DNA of 64,000 nt from Cardiocondyla obscurior. Lineage: Eukaryota > Arthropoda > Insecta > Hymenoptera > Formicidae. How positions within the stretch are numbered: position 1 is the stretch's first letter; every line of letters begins with the position of its first letter. The stretch is taken from positions 10,533,308 through 10,597,307 of the forward strand of contig NC_091866.1 of assembly GCF_019399895.1 (NCBI RefSeq), read 5' to 3'. Of this stretch, positions 26,101 to 37,440 are shown piece by piece. The position numbers and the translations under genes were made by a program. Under the pieces are notes generated by a model, which was given only the letters and a program-made list of their open reading frames with translations, made no database searches and was not told where the DNA came from.

Positions 26101-28852
26101 TATATCTGATCGAGCGACGTTCGTTTTAGTTCGCGATATAATCGCGAACGCAGTTTCTTCCAAGAGCAATCGCTGGCGCAGCATTTGCGGTGTTCCGTCA
26201 TAAGGAAGATGATCGCACGTGTGACGCGGCATCCCGCGACAATTCATTCTGACGTAAACGCGACGAGGCACTGTGCCGTGCACGACGTTATCAATGAGCC
26301 AAAGATGTTACGAGAAACGAGATATCGAGTACGTGCGGCGACGTGAGTCAGCCTGTAATTAAAATAACCGTGCGCGGTGGCGATAATTGCGTACTGCCGT
26401 TTGCTATATTACAGGAAACATCTCTGGACACTTGCTCGGCGGTATCTCTAGATTGCGTCTTCCGATCCGTCGCTGCGGATCGTGGAATCAAGCTTAATGA
26501 AGTTTAAAAAAACGACTCCGGCGTCGCGATATAAATTCCTTACAACATTATAATGCAAATCTATGCCACTATCGCGTTGAATTTCTTGATTATACCAGCA
26601 ATTAGTTTACACCGCGCTACTCAATATTCGATAGACTCGAACGATTTTGATTCGTGACTCATGTCTTCGATCGTGCCCGGCGGTTTTAGCGCGTGTATCG
26701 ACGACGTACATTCGGGTCCGTAACGTTCGCCATGCGTAAAAGCCTCCTCGTGAACCAGTCAGGCAACATTCCTGTGCCCCGGCCGTGCGCGTCCACCGCC
26801 TACTCTGACTTCTACTCGGACTTTCCACGACGAACGTCGTTCGATGTGGAGTTTCAGCGCGACATAGTTATAGCGACGTTTTCCGTTATCGCGGAGTAAA
26901 AACAAGATCGAGGCGCTGCGAAAAGTAGACCTGCGAGGTTGTCGGCAAACGTGCCGGAATGCGACGAATACACGTTTTGAAATAATATTCTATTGGCAGA
27001 AGAGATATTTTTTTAATATCCCCGACGAGCTCGCTAACGACAGATTCTATTAGTTATATGTTTTCGTAGCTAATTATAATTTAATACACAAAGTTTGTAG
27101 GAAATCAATTTTTATAAAATATATGTATCTCGAATACATATAATATAAGTAAATGATATAAATTGCAACTATTATATAATGCTAATGACTGTATTTTGCC
27201 CGTTCAACTAGTTGTTTAAACTGCAGTTTGCTGTCACTTTATTTCGTACGTTTTGTATGACTATTCATTCAAGTAGGTACCATGTGTTCACATTCGATTT
27301 CTATTTGTTACAACACCCGGACAACATCCTAAAGCGTTGCGTCGACACGTATTGTGTGCATTCGGCACCAGATGTACTATAACATTTGCCGGTTTTCACG
27401 TGGTGAATTGCAACGTGCATTCGCGTTATAACGTATATTCACAAATAAAGCTCGCTCCAGAACACATATCCGATTGCGCAATTTCAAGACATACGATATG
27501 TCGTAACAGTTGGCAAAATGTGGTGGCATGTATGTTGGCGGACTTACCGAAACGTCAGTGAGAATATCGTGAAGATTTAATACATTGCTATGAGGCAATT
27601 ATTAAATATTACGACAATATCATCTGTGATAATGTATTTTGATTTTAAATAATATTTTTCTCGGAAAAGAATTTTTTCGAAGATAATTTTAAGTCCCTAA
27701 TCGTCGATTTAACTTAGCTCGATCTTAAATATTTAAAAGCTGAACGTTAAATATTTAATTTAATAAAGAATTAAATATTGTTTAATTCTCTCAGATTTCT
27801 AATAGAATTAAAATCAGCGTGAGAAAAAAAAAAAAAAAACATGAAGTGGTCGATTGACATAATTCAGAATTCCTGGCTTTGATCGACAATTCGGAGAGCG
27901 TTTTCCTTTCCTATATGAAGTTACTTAGAAAACGAAGCAAGCGTTTGCCTCGGTTGATACGAGGAATGAGTCACAAATGCGATACGAAGCGGCCCTGAGA
28001 ATATTAGTCTCTCATTATATTTTGAAAACTACTGCGAATTACATCGATATGCACTACACCCGGTTTTCATGTACCTCATTATCATCCGGTTAATTTATTT
28101 TAATTGATACGTAGCCTATTAGCATAGTTAAATTTATAACTCTGCCTACTTATTGTCGCTTTTGATAATATCATCGCGATCTGTCGTGTGGAATGCGATT
28201 AGGAATGCGCTGTTGGATCTAAAAAAAATGCTTCGTCACCTACGCAAATGTTCACGCAATCGAAAGAAATAAAGCACTGCCGAGTGCAGACTGCGCGTAT
28301 AATAATAATTTACAAAACAGTCCGTGATGTGACAATAAAACGAGGTCGTCTGTGGGTAGGCGAAAGTATCTCTCCGCCGTTGCGCGACGCCGCGGAGACC
28401 ATTTTGATGCATCCAGCCGCGTTTGAGTATGCATTTAACACAGGTGTTTGAAGTACGCAGGTGATGCGTGACACTTTGTCAGGACGCATCTCCCATTGCG
28501 ACGCAATCGGACGAAATTAACGGAATGAAAATACATTTGTCTGCTAAAAATCCTCTTCCGCGATCGAGGCGATTCAAACGAGCGACGTACATTCAAACCA
28601 TACGAGTCGCTTTTAAATTCGTATCTTTTAGCAATTCGCTTGGAATCTGGATATTCATTCATGCGACAATAACAGCACGAGCAGAATTTATAATGTTAGA
28701 GAATACGTAAAATTAGCCGCCGTAACGCGAGTCGCGCCTACGTATAATTTTCTTATTTGACAAACGTTAATTTTTTTAGTCATTAAAATACGAATCAGTT
28801 GCCAGGATTTTTTACATATATAAACAGGAATTTCTTTGCGATTTTTTTTTAG
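20200..28852. other. Intergenic region between the GRB-like gene and grindelwald
   Basis: No recognised gene. Poly-T (about 20229-20250) and poly-A (about 20639-20660) runs lie at the left end. GC-rich patches at about 22.6-23.8, 24.3-24.9 and 25.2-25.5 kb contain many CpGs. They could hold the promoter and non-coding first exon of grindelwald, whose coding part starts at 29115, but I could not fix a start site. Confidence 0.5.
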
Positions 28853-29114
28853 CATCACGAGCATGGAGCCTCTTCGAGGTATACTTTTCAAGTGCCGTTA
28901 AGGATCGTAATGAGCGTCGACTATGGTTCGCAAGAGAATCACGATTGTGGCCTAGATCCGTAATTCGAGGTAAAACGAGAGGAAGGAAGAAGAAAGCAAG
29001 AAGGAAAATTAGGAAAAGGTAGAGAGCCAGCTGGTAGGCGAATTAAGATAAATTCGTCGCTCGTCTACCCGATATCGACTTCGATTGCGTACTCCTGAAG
29101 AAGACCGAAACAGC
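28853..29114 (+). other. Probable 5' leader of the grindelwald gene
   Basis: A strong acceptor (run of T, then AG at 28851-28852) could begin an exon running into the coding start at 29115. It would contain a short upstream ORF beginning ATGGAGCCT near 28863. The leader is an inference; transcription could also start within this stretch. Confidence 0.35.
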
Positions 29115-32100
29115 ATGACATTAATAGTGACGACCATCATCGTTCTATCCGTGTTGGCTAACGTCTTGCTGGCCGAGCTCGATCCTCGGGGTACCAAATG
29201 CGGCGAAAAATTCTGCGACATCTCGGAGTACTGCAGCCCTTTCGACCAGCACTGCAGACCCTGTGCGATCGCGTGTAACGTCACGAGCCATAATTATCAG
29301 CCAGAAGAATGCACGAAAGACTGTCAATGTGAGTAACGAACATACTTCTACGTAAAAAGAAACTATTGCGATACCCCTGCTATTTTTTTTTTTTTTTTGT
29401 TGCTAAGAAAGACGACAAAGATCGCAGGACTATTTTTAACTATTAAGAAATTTATCGCGCGATTTCATTCGAGTGTAAGATGTTTTTTCGCAATTAGTTT
29501 AAAACTTAGAAACGTTGGAAAGAAGCATTGACGTTTTATCGGCTCGCGTTTTACGAATTTTAATTTATAAATCGATCGCTCTTTCGTCCAGCGCCTATCA
29601 CGTATCTCGATGCGTCGTCCTGTCGTTCCGGTTTCTCGTTTTTATATAACCCAGCGCGTACGGGAAACCGGATAGTAATACGGTGCCATCGTTCACCTCT
29701 GCCAAGCGCGACGACCAAGCGAGCAAACCAAACCCGGGTTCTCGGGTCCGTTGACTTTGCACCTGACTGTTCCTACCGACTTCCCACACGCGAACACAGT
29801 CGATGAGTCACCTAGCTTCTTTCGCTTCCTCTCTCCCTTCTGCCTGCCGTTCTTTTTCCTTTAGCCTCCTCGGACCCTTTCTATCCTCTTAGTCGTCCTT
29901 TTTTTTTTTTTTTTCCCTTCCATTCCTGCTTGGTATTCAACATCGGTTCCGCAATAGAGAAGGGGAGATGTATTTCATGCTCCGACAGGTAGGAGAAACC
30001 GCGCCTCCGCTCCTTCTTGGGACGCGCTAAGAATGAAATTCTCTGCCTTTATGTCAAAAGATGCTCTCTCGCCTTGACGAGGAGAGAAAAAGAGGAGCGA
30101 GAGGGAGGGATTTGATTTGACGTGCGCTTGTACGAAACTGTCCGCGTAGAGTTTTGTCGGGTTCATGTCTGGTTTTTCATTTAGAGTCCCCGTTACGGTG
30201 TCCGGTTACGTTATGTCGGTAAACTCGGTTCAAACTTGTACGTAATTTCTATGTTGGGGGAGAGCCTGTTGACTCCGCGTGTGCTGAGTAATGAATATAA
30301 AATAATCCAATGACTTAAAAACTGCAGAAAGATAATTTCTTTTCATGTCGCATCGACGTTGATGTAATTCTGAATTAATTTTCAATTCATTATATTTGAA
30401 TTTAAGGTCTTCCTTTTGCTTACGAATTCTATGTACCGTTATCGCGGCCGGCGTTTTCGTGAATCGATCTACCTAAACTCGTCGTCCCAGGTCTGGATTT
30501 GTTTTTCTTTTCAATTTAAAACGGGGTCATCTCGTGTTTATAGTTGGGGTAAGGCATAATCGCGCTCTCACGTGCTACACGTGCTACACGTGAGCACCGT
30601 AGGTCGGAATTGTTTGTTGCAAGTTGCTATCGCGACCGATTTCATTGGCCTTACGCAAGCGCGCGAGGACCTGTATTTTTTGAGAGATCATTGATTCGAA
30701 TAAGGAGAGAGAACGATTTAAAGACAACGTTTAAGCGGCAAGCAGATAAATCGCGCGTAAGCAGTATTAATTTTAAATAAAACGCAATTTTTCGTTTTCT
30801 TTTTTAAATTAAACTTGAACAAATAGATTAATTTATACGATTAAAAAAAGATTGTGGTGAGAATTAATGTTATTTAGATTTGTGTCAGTCCTTGAAAATA
30901 TAATTAATTAATTTTTTTTATATGTGAGCAATAGCGTCGAGTTTCTCTCTCGCGCGTGTATAATAATACAATTATAGTTGGAGAAATCTTTCGAGTTTTG
31001 TAGCGTCGCTAATAGTTATTTTTTGTAACGCTTTCTAAATAAATGTCTGATTGGATTGATAAAGAAGTATTAATGAAACATATACATTAACGTTGAAACT
31101 TTTCGAGTACACTTCGTGAAAGTTTGCTCGACAAACGCAATGCGAGTGTGCGAAATGCTGAATTAATTGTTCGTCGCTTCTTTTGATTTCAGTTTATCTT
31201 CTTGATCAGCGCTATGCTCAACGCATGGATCAATCAAGGCAGTATGATGATCTCAGAGGTGAGTGGGCTCTAATGTGAATAAAATATGCACATAATTTCG
31301 CGTGAAGTACCGCGCCTGTCTCCGAGAGAAGTAAGATGAGTCGGAGATTTCAACGACGTAAATCTCGCACAGACGTCGTTCGGTTTGTAATTCTTAAGCG
31401 ACTGCTGCTTGATGCACAGTGGCAACATACGGTACTTGCGATTTACCGTTACTTATCTCGCAGCTATTTTCATTATAAAAATATAAATTTAATAATCGTA
31501 AAATACATGTACGTACGTTAAAAAAATTTTTTTCAACCAACTTGAAAGAATACTCAAAAAGTTTTGATATTTTAGCGTCGCTTTATGTATATTCGTTGCC
31601 TTATATAATCCGCAATTAGAAAAAATATATCGTAAGCATTTTGTACTGAGTAATCGCTTTGGTTTCTTAGATAATTTTTGCGTCATTAGTTTTAAAAAAT
31701 CTATTTGAAATCTATTCTTCTGTTATAGAGGAGGTCGAGAAACTGAAGTATAGATTCGTAATCACGACAACGTTGACCTGTTTCTCACTCTTCGGAATGC
31801 TATACCTGCTGGGAAGGACCTTAATACGGTGGAAAAGGATTCAGCATTCTTTACAAACTGTATTCAGACGAAGCATGAAAGTAAAGGTCAGAACCCAAAA
31901 AGAATAGACTTATCTAAGAGCCTTGACTCGCTATTTATTACCACTGCAACAAATTTTTTCTTTTGGATAACTTAGACGAGCTTGTGTGGAGACAAAATAC
32001 CGTAAAATCGCAGATAAAACAATCGGGGATATTTTAACGTCTGAATTTTGTTTGCTTCAGGCTAGGAACAAAGTGCAAGATGACGTCGAGGCTTCCGTGA

Positions 32101-32354
32101 ACAAACAAAACGGTCTCAAGCTGACTATACCGAGCATAAGTGCCACGGTGGAGCAAGAAACGAAGATCGAGAATAATAACAGCAATAGCAACAGTAACGG
32201 GATTAATACCACGCCGAACACCACGAGCACTCCGCTTTCACGACGCCATGCCAGCGAGGATACCACTCTCGACTACGCTTACGATAATCCAGCAATGACA
32301 CCGAGCCCGGACGCCGCGCAACTCAAGACCAAGGCACGTGAGAGTTCGTTTTAA
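29115..32354 (+). CDS. grnd: TNF receptor Grindelwald homologue, complete
   Basis: Four exons join in phase: 29115-29328, 31193-31258, 31729-31886 and 32061-32354 (TAA), giving 243 residues. A signal peptide covers about 1-20. The ectodomain has eight cysteines (29, 34, 40, 47, 50, 54, 66, 70). An N-glycosylation site at Asn55 (NVTSHNY) lies where fly Grindelwald carries a similar NxT-HNY sequence. One membrane helix spans about 103-121, followed by basic RWKR. The cytoplasmic tail is Ser/Asn/Thr-rich with LKLTIPSISATVE (165-176) and LDYAYDNPAMTPSP (216-229), probable partner-binding motifs. Known role in flies: receptor for the TNF ligand Eiger, signalling to JNK and linked to apical polarity proteins. 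I chose ATG 29115 because it leads straight into the signal peptide; the open frame further upstream lacks an ATG. Exon 3 could instead end at 31880, which stays in frame and drops two residues. Confidence 0.9.
29329..31192 (+). other. First coding intron of grindelwald
   Basis: A 1.86 kb intron with donor GTGAGT at 29329 and acceptor TTTCAG ending at 31192. It contains GC-rich DNA at 29.6-30.2 kb and the CACGTG cluster annotated separately. No nested coding exon was recognised. Confidence 0.8.
30569..30592. promoter_or_regulatory. Cluster of three CACGTG E-boxes spaced 9 bp
   Basis: CACGTG occurs at 30569-30574, 30578-30583 and 30587-30592, an exact 9-bp period. CACGTG is the canonical site for Myc/Max and CLK/CYC-type bHLH dimers. 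The position in the first coding intron of grindelwald suggests an enhancer element. This is sequence-only evidence. Confidence 0.5.
31259..31728 (+). other. Second coding intron of grindelwald
   Basis: A 470 bp intron with donor GTGAGT and acceptor TTATAG. It is AT-rich in its second half. Nothing else is seen. Confidence 0.8.
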
Positions 32355-33020
32355 AATTGCATGTACATTTAACATTGATAAAGATAAGGGAACGATACTA
32401 CTTTTAACTTTACTTGGAAAAGTTTTTGACGTACTTAAAAGAAAGAAATATTAAGAAGCACGTTTCCTAGTGCTAAAAAATACATTTTGAAGTTCCTCCG
32501 CGAGATAAATGGGAACATTTTTGCGAAGACAATTGTATTTGTAGGAAAACAAAAAAATATTGAAAAAAAAGATTGGTTATTATTGGAACCTTAGACAATC
32601 GTGGCTTAAATGAACAGGAAAAAAAAAAAAGGATGTGGCGAGGCGTGTAATGTGCGTGAAATATGACGTGGCAATTCTATTATATCTTATTCTGCGAATG
32701 CATATTGAGATGTTGCATAAGATTTTTCACGTTTTTATGAATGGGTTTTTCAAGCCGCGATGTTATTGCATATTGGAACATATTTATAGCGAGAAGCGAT
32801 TGAATAAGAAATTGCTTATACCGCCACTTGTCTTTCTTGAATGCTTACGCATTTTAACGCGTATGTTAAGCAGATTTTAAGAATAATATTCATAGTCGAT
32901 TGTTCCATGAATGACCACAGTCTCAAGTTGGAAAATGACAATGCAAGCTCATTTCCAATTAAGAAAGTAATTCATCGCTTATTAAAAGAGCAATATTTTA
33001 AATAACGTTTACGTCGCCCT

Positions 33021-33026
33021 AATAAA
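33021..33026 (+). terminator. Candidate polyadenylation signal of grindelwald
   Basis: AATAAA about 670 bp after the stop codon at 32352-32354. It is the clearest plus-strand hexamer before the inverted repeat at 33152. Confidence 0.4.
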
Positions 33027-33151
33027 TTACTTGTACAATTGTAATATAACTACTATAAGATTTTTGAGTGACTCGTGAATGCGTGTCGCGAACCGTGCGG
33101 CTGTGTGACTTAATTAAATAATTATTGTCGCGATATGCTCGCGAGACTTAC

Positions 33152-33619
33152 AAAGGGAACCTTCGTAACTATCCTTCACCGAGTTTGATGACTTTTGGAT
33201 ACGTTTATTCAATATAATAATGTTACTTTACGTAACATTCGGTGCTTTCGATCTTCCACAAAATCGAATAACTTCGGACGAAAAAGAAGTAAAAAGAACG
33301 AATGAACATATGTTACTTGAATTGCAAAACGATACACAACTTTAAATAGAGGAAGAAAAGACTTTGGATTTTTATAAGAGATATAAAATACCAGAAGCAA
33401 AAATTGTTGATTTCTATTTCTAGTATTTCATGTCCTTTATAAAATTCTAAAGTCTCTTCTTCCTCCGATTGAAGTTATTTATAGTTTCGCATTTTAAGCA
33501 ACACACGTTCAATCGTTCCTTTTACTTCTCTTTCGTTCGAAGTAATTGGATTATTACATTGAATAAACGTATCCGAAGCTCGTTAAAATCGGTGAGGACA
33601 ATTGCGAAGGTTCCCTTGT
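33152..33619. repeat. Long imperfect inverted repeat, almost without a loop
   Basis: The left arm (about 33152-33404) is complementary to the right arm (about 33409-33619). Both ends carry AAGGGAACCTTCG in inverted orientation. GGATACGTTTATTCAAT near 33206 reappears inverted near 33560. The tip is about four bases. By eye, identity is roughly 80%, with one extra segment of about 40 bp in the left arm near 33225-33270. Weaker complementarity seems to continue outward to about 33090 and 33690. No transposase is present. It may be a fold-back element, an old head-to-head duplication, or a hairpin-RNA locus. It lies just beyond the probable 3' end of grindelwald. Confidence 0.85.
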
Positions 33620-33699
33620 TAAGTATGTTAGAACGATATTATGATGATCGCACTAAAATAATTTTAATAGTCCAAACTGGTGCGTAAATTTTTGTTGCA

Positions 33700-35940
33700 A
33701 ATTATGCACGCGTGTCTATATAGGATTCTAGTAATAAATATGTATGATAAATAAGTTAAGAACTATCACTTCCTTATCAGCCATTCCGTCCATGAAAGGC
33801 CTTTCGAGCAAATGTGCGTCGTCCAGACGATGTACTTTGCATAGGTCAGTGACGTTTGCGTGCAAGAGTGAAGGGAAATCGATAACAATTTTATCGCGAG
33901 CCGTGGCGAGCCATAGATATAACGTATTACATTGCGAAATTTCGTAGGAATGTAATTTTTTTTTTTTATGATCAAATAAGCTGATTATTTTTTAAATTCG
34001 ATAGAATTGAAAGAATATTGACAGATATTCAATTTTGGAAATAAATATGCACTGAAATACAATTTGCTCAAAACAGCGCTCAATAATCGCTTGCTCTCCG
34101 AGGAATACTCTATTTTTATCAATTGGGAGGAAGTGCTCGATTAATGCTCAATTTTAATGAGTACACATGTTAAAAGTTGCTCAAGATTAAATTAATGTAA
34201 AATTCTTCGCCCTCGCCGTGCAGCAATCGCTCCTGACCTTAGTTTTAATCATTTCTACACAATTCGCCGTTTAACGGTTAATGAAATAGCAATAGCTACA
34301 CACTACAGCACATTTTTCATTTCATTATATGATCCCTTCGAGGGTGTCTTCCAGAAACGAAGATATTAATTTTGCCCAAAGGCAGCTCGTAGTATTAAAT
34401 TTGCAGATTGAATGTATGTATACATGTGTATGCGCACGTATATACATATAGCAAATTACTGTAATTTACCCCTATTTAACTACTTTTATTATAGTTGATA
34501 TATTTTAATTAAAACGACATAAAGGAATTTTTGCGAATTAAAAAAAATTTACGAGAGTAAGATGGTTTAAGATTTTAGTAGGATTCTCTCAATTTTTTTT
34601 TAGAGCGTTAAAATAAATTGTTGTGTGTAATTTTAATTGTATATAATATTTTACTAATCAATTTTATGGTTCTAACTATTGATTCAGTATTATGAATAGA
34701 TAGGCTGGTAATATTAATCCGATTTATCCGTAAATATATCATTTCTAATTTGCTCGATTCTTCTCGACTTTAGAAAATGTTATAATAAATATACATATAC
34801 ATTCATTATTCTGTTAATCATAACAAATCGGATAACTTTTTGTGCGTGATAATAATATAACATATGTTACGTTTTAGACGAATGAGTTGGTGTATGTGAA
34901 TTAGTCTGAATCTGTAAAGTATGTTCCATCGTTTGTGATCATATTATTGTACTTATTTTTAGATCGTTTTATAAATGTCTATTTGACTTGAAGCGTGCCT
35001 TTTTCAACGCAATCCGAAATAATTGCAATTAAAAAAAAATAAATAACTTGGCGTGCCTTTCCGATAAATTTTTTCAATATTGACATATATTTGTGATATA
35101 CATTTAGAAATTTGTGAAATATAAGTATTTTATAAAGAGGTAACGTCTCTCACATACATGTATGTACGTATACATATATATAAAGTATTAAAATATTAAT
35201 AAATTTCATGCTAGTAATAAATATTTTAGAATTAAGTTAACGTATATATTTTATTTTTAATATTTTATACCCTTATCTTTTTACAAAACTTTGTAATAAT
35301 ATTTTACTTTTATAAAAATAATATCGGATTAATTTAAAATAAATACATGAAAATGTTACTCAAGTTATACTTTATATATATATATGTATACATTAGAGAT
35401 TTTCGAAAAAAAAATTGCATTATGAGTAATAATATTCAAATAGTTGAAACGTGATCGTTTAATTCGTTTCGTTGATTTATCCACTACGTTACATCACAAC
35501 AGAATGTGAAAAAAGTTTTTATGCGAATTAATTTTAATCGCGATATTAAGTGATTGTTAAGATTTTGATTATACGAAGTTTGTATAATGGTTATAATATT
35601 TCTAAGATATTTGTAAAATGCGACACGAATTTGTTACGACTGTCCATCATGAGAAGTTAAATACGACATAAAATCCATTTTTTCAAGTTACGCATCAATC
35701 GAAGTATATCTTGAATAAATATTTAATATTTCACCGTTGTTATCACGTCGATTTTAAAATTAATACAAGGGTGCGAATGTTCTTTTTATAATATTAGAAG
35801 AAACCAGGCGCACGTTTTGCGTGCGCTATTTTTAGAAGGGTCTCAATACGTGCGTGTCATTATAATTGAGAACATTAATTAATTACGTGTTGCCGGTTCA
35901 AAAAACCCAATAACAAATTAGGAAAAAAAGTCATGCGACT
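33700..35940. other. AT-rich intergenic DNA
   Basis: More than 2 kb of AT-rich sequence with short TA/CA runs (about 34420-34450 and 35150-35185). No gene, RNA or mobile element was recognised on either strand. Confidence 0.6.
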
Positions 35941-35943
35941 TAC

Positions 35944-36198
35944 CAATCTGCATACAGCGGAGTTGTAGACTTCTGCCGGTGACTGTAACATAAAAAATAA
36001 AATTTTAATGTAGACATGCGTAGTTAATAAAATTGATAAAAAAAAAAGTGAAGGTTTTTTTTTAATAAAGATTTTATTAAAGAAATTAATGCTTACCTAA
36101 AAGTTGCTCCGCCGATGCAGGATGCCCTTCCTGGGCCTCCTCCTCCTCTCAGAATGTCTGCGGGATGTCGGGTTCCTTCTTCAATGGTGTAGTATTAT
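35944..36198 (-). ncRNA. Candidate spliced minus-strand transcript, probably non-coding or 5' UTR
   Basis: On the minus strand two short segments have near-ideal splice borders: 36097-36198 (acceptor TTTCAG, donor GTAAGC) and 35944-35982 (acceptor TTACAG, donor GTAAGT). A matching upstream donor, AGTG then GTAAGA, ends a possible first exon at 36277. All three frames of the 102-nt exon contain a stop, so it is not an ordinary internal coding exon. The upstream part would start in the CpG-rich block. It could be a long non-coding RNA or the leader of a transcript continuing to the left, where I find no coding sequence. Confidence 0.4.
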
Positions 36199-36279
36199 CT
36201 GAAACAGAAAAATTGTACGTATTTAATATGCTGTTCTCTTCAATGTATTACTCAGCGCGTATTGTTTATGTCTTACCAC

Positions 36280-37440
36280 TCGCGTGTTTTGGTACTGAGT
36301 GACCGGACGCAAGTTCCAACGCACCCACTGCTAGTCCCCGCTACACTCCGCGCTCCCCGCGCCTACAGCCGTTGCTCCCGAACCTTCGCAATGCGAAGCG
36401 AGCCAGCTGACCGCCACCAGCGAGCACCCCGTCCCCTTTCCCCGTGCTCCTTGTAGTTGCTCCGCCGAAATAGGACAGATGGGACGTGTCGAGTCCTCCT
36501 TCCGCGCACTGGAAACTCACGGGATAGTCCGCGCACTCCCGATAAATCCTCGATCTCGACGCAAAAGACTAGCTGCGACGTAAAACGAAGTCGAGACGGG
36601 CCGCGATATGTAATGTTCCTCGCGCACTTTATCTACCTCAAGTTCCTTAAAAATCACTTGCACGAAATGAGTTCAGAGTCCGAGCCGCGACGAGAGAAGA
36701 CGCGCAAGGTGCGGATCTCACGCTCTGACGATGGCGACTGTCCGCTGAATGTCGCTGAAGAAGGTGACGAAAAAAGCGGGTTGGTAACGCCGACCACGCG
36801 GCGAAATTCACGTCGAACAACACTCCGCGCGCTCCGACCCGCTACATAACCTTGTCGTTCCGAAGCACTTTTTCGAGGTAAGAAACAAAGCACAGAACGA
36901 TGACTAGATTAACACAGGAGTACATAAAATAATCGTTCGTTCCCGAGTCGTCAACGTCGACATTTCTCGTATGCGAGACTATACAATCCGCGGTCGAAAA
37001 TACGCGAAATTGCGGAGCGATTATCAACACGTCCTCGCGCTCGAAGCTCCGCAATAAGACTGATCGTTAGTGTTTGACCTTTAGAAAGAGACAGCCGCGT
37101 AAAAGAGTGAGACAGCTTCGATTCTCACGCATCGTCGCCCGACTACAAGTAAGCGAATCTATTGTAGCGAAATAAAGAACGAATCGATTTACCTTTATTC
37201 ACCCGGTCGAATGTCGGTGAACGGACAACGGCGCGGTGTCCTGTACAAGATACTGCGATTCATAGGACTTTAGCGCGAGACGAGACATAGGAACGCACCC
37301 TAGATGCCTCGACATCTTCGTCGCGAGGACCGATGCTCTCCGCGTAGCCGGCGTATCTTCTCAACTGAGCAGCGGGTCGCGTAGATTGTTAGCTATCAGG
37401 CGATCCATGGCGCGCCGTGATTGATCGGCGCGCTAGGATC
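36280..37440. promoter_or_regulatory. CpG-rich block, candidate bidirectional promoter region
   Basis: A sharply bounded CpG-rich stretch between AT-rich flanks. A good plus-strand donor (TTCGAG then GTAAGA) follows 36877, and good minus-strand donors occur at 36276 and near 37190, so first exons may leave in both directions. The plus-strand product may be the leader of the SLC5 gene starting at 38525. A strong acceptor (TGTCTTGCAG) ends at 38210, 315 bp before that gene's ATG. Confidence 0.4.
36667..36849 (+). CDS. Small ORF of 60 codons, basic, unidentified
   Basis: It begins ATG AGT TCA and ends TAA at 36847-36849. The product starts MSSESEPRREKTRKVRISRS, has an acidic middle, and contains GLVTPTTRRNSRR. 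The ordered acidic/basic pattern looks more protein-like than other frames in this GC-rich block. It ends 28 bp before a good donor at 36878, so it could be an upstream ORF in the SLC5 leader or the start of a separate small protein. No family recognised; chance in GC-rich DNA is quite possible. Confidence 0.25.
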   Translation: MSSESEPRREKTRKVRISRSDDGDCPLNVAEEGDEKSGLVTPTTRRNSRRTTLRALRPAT

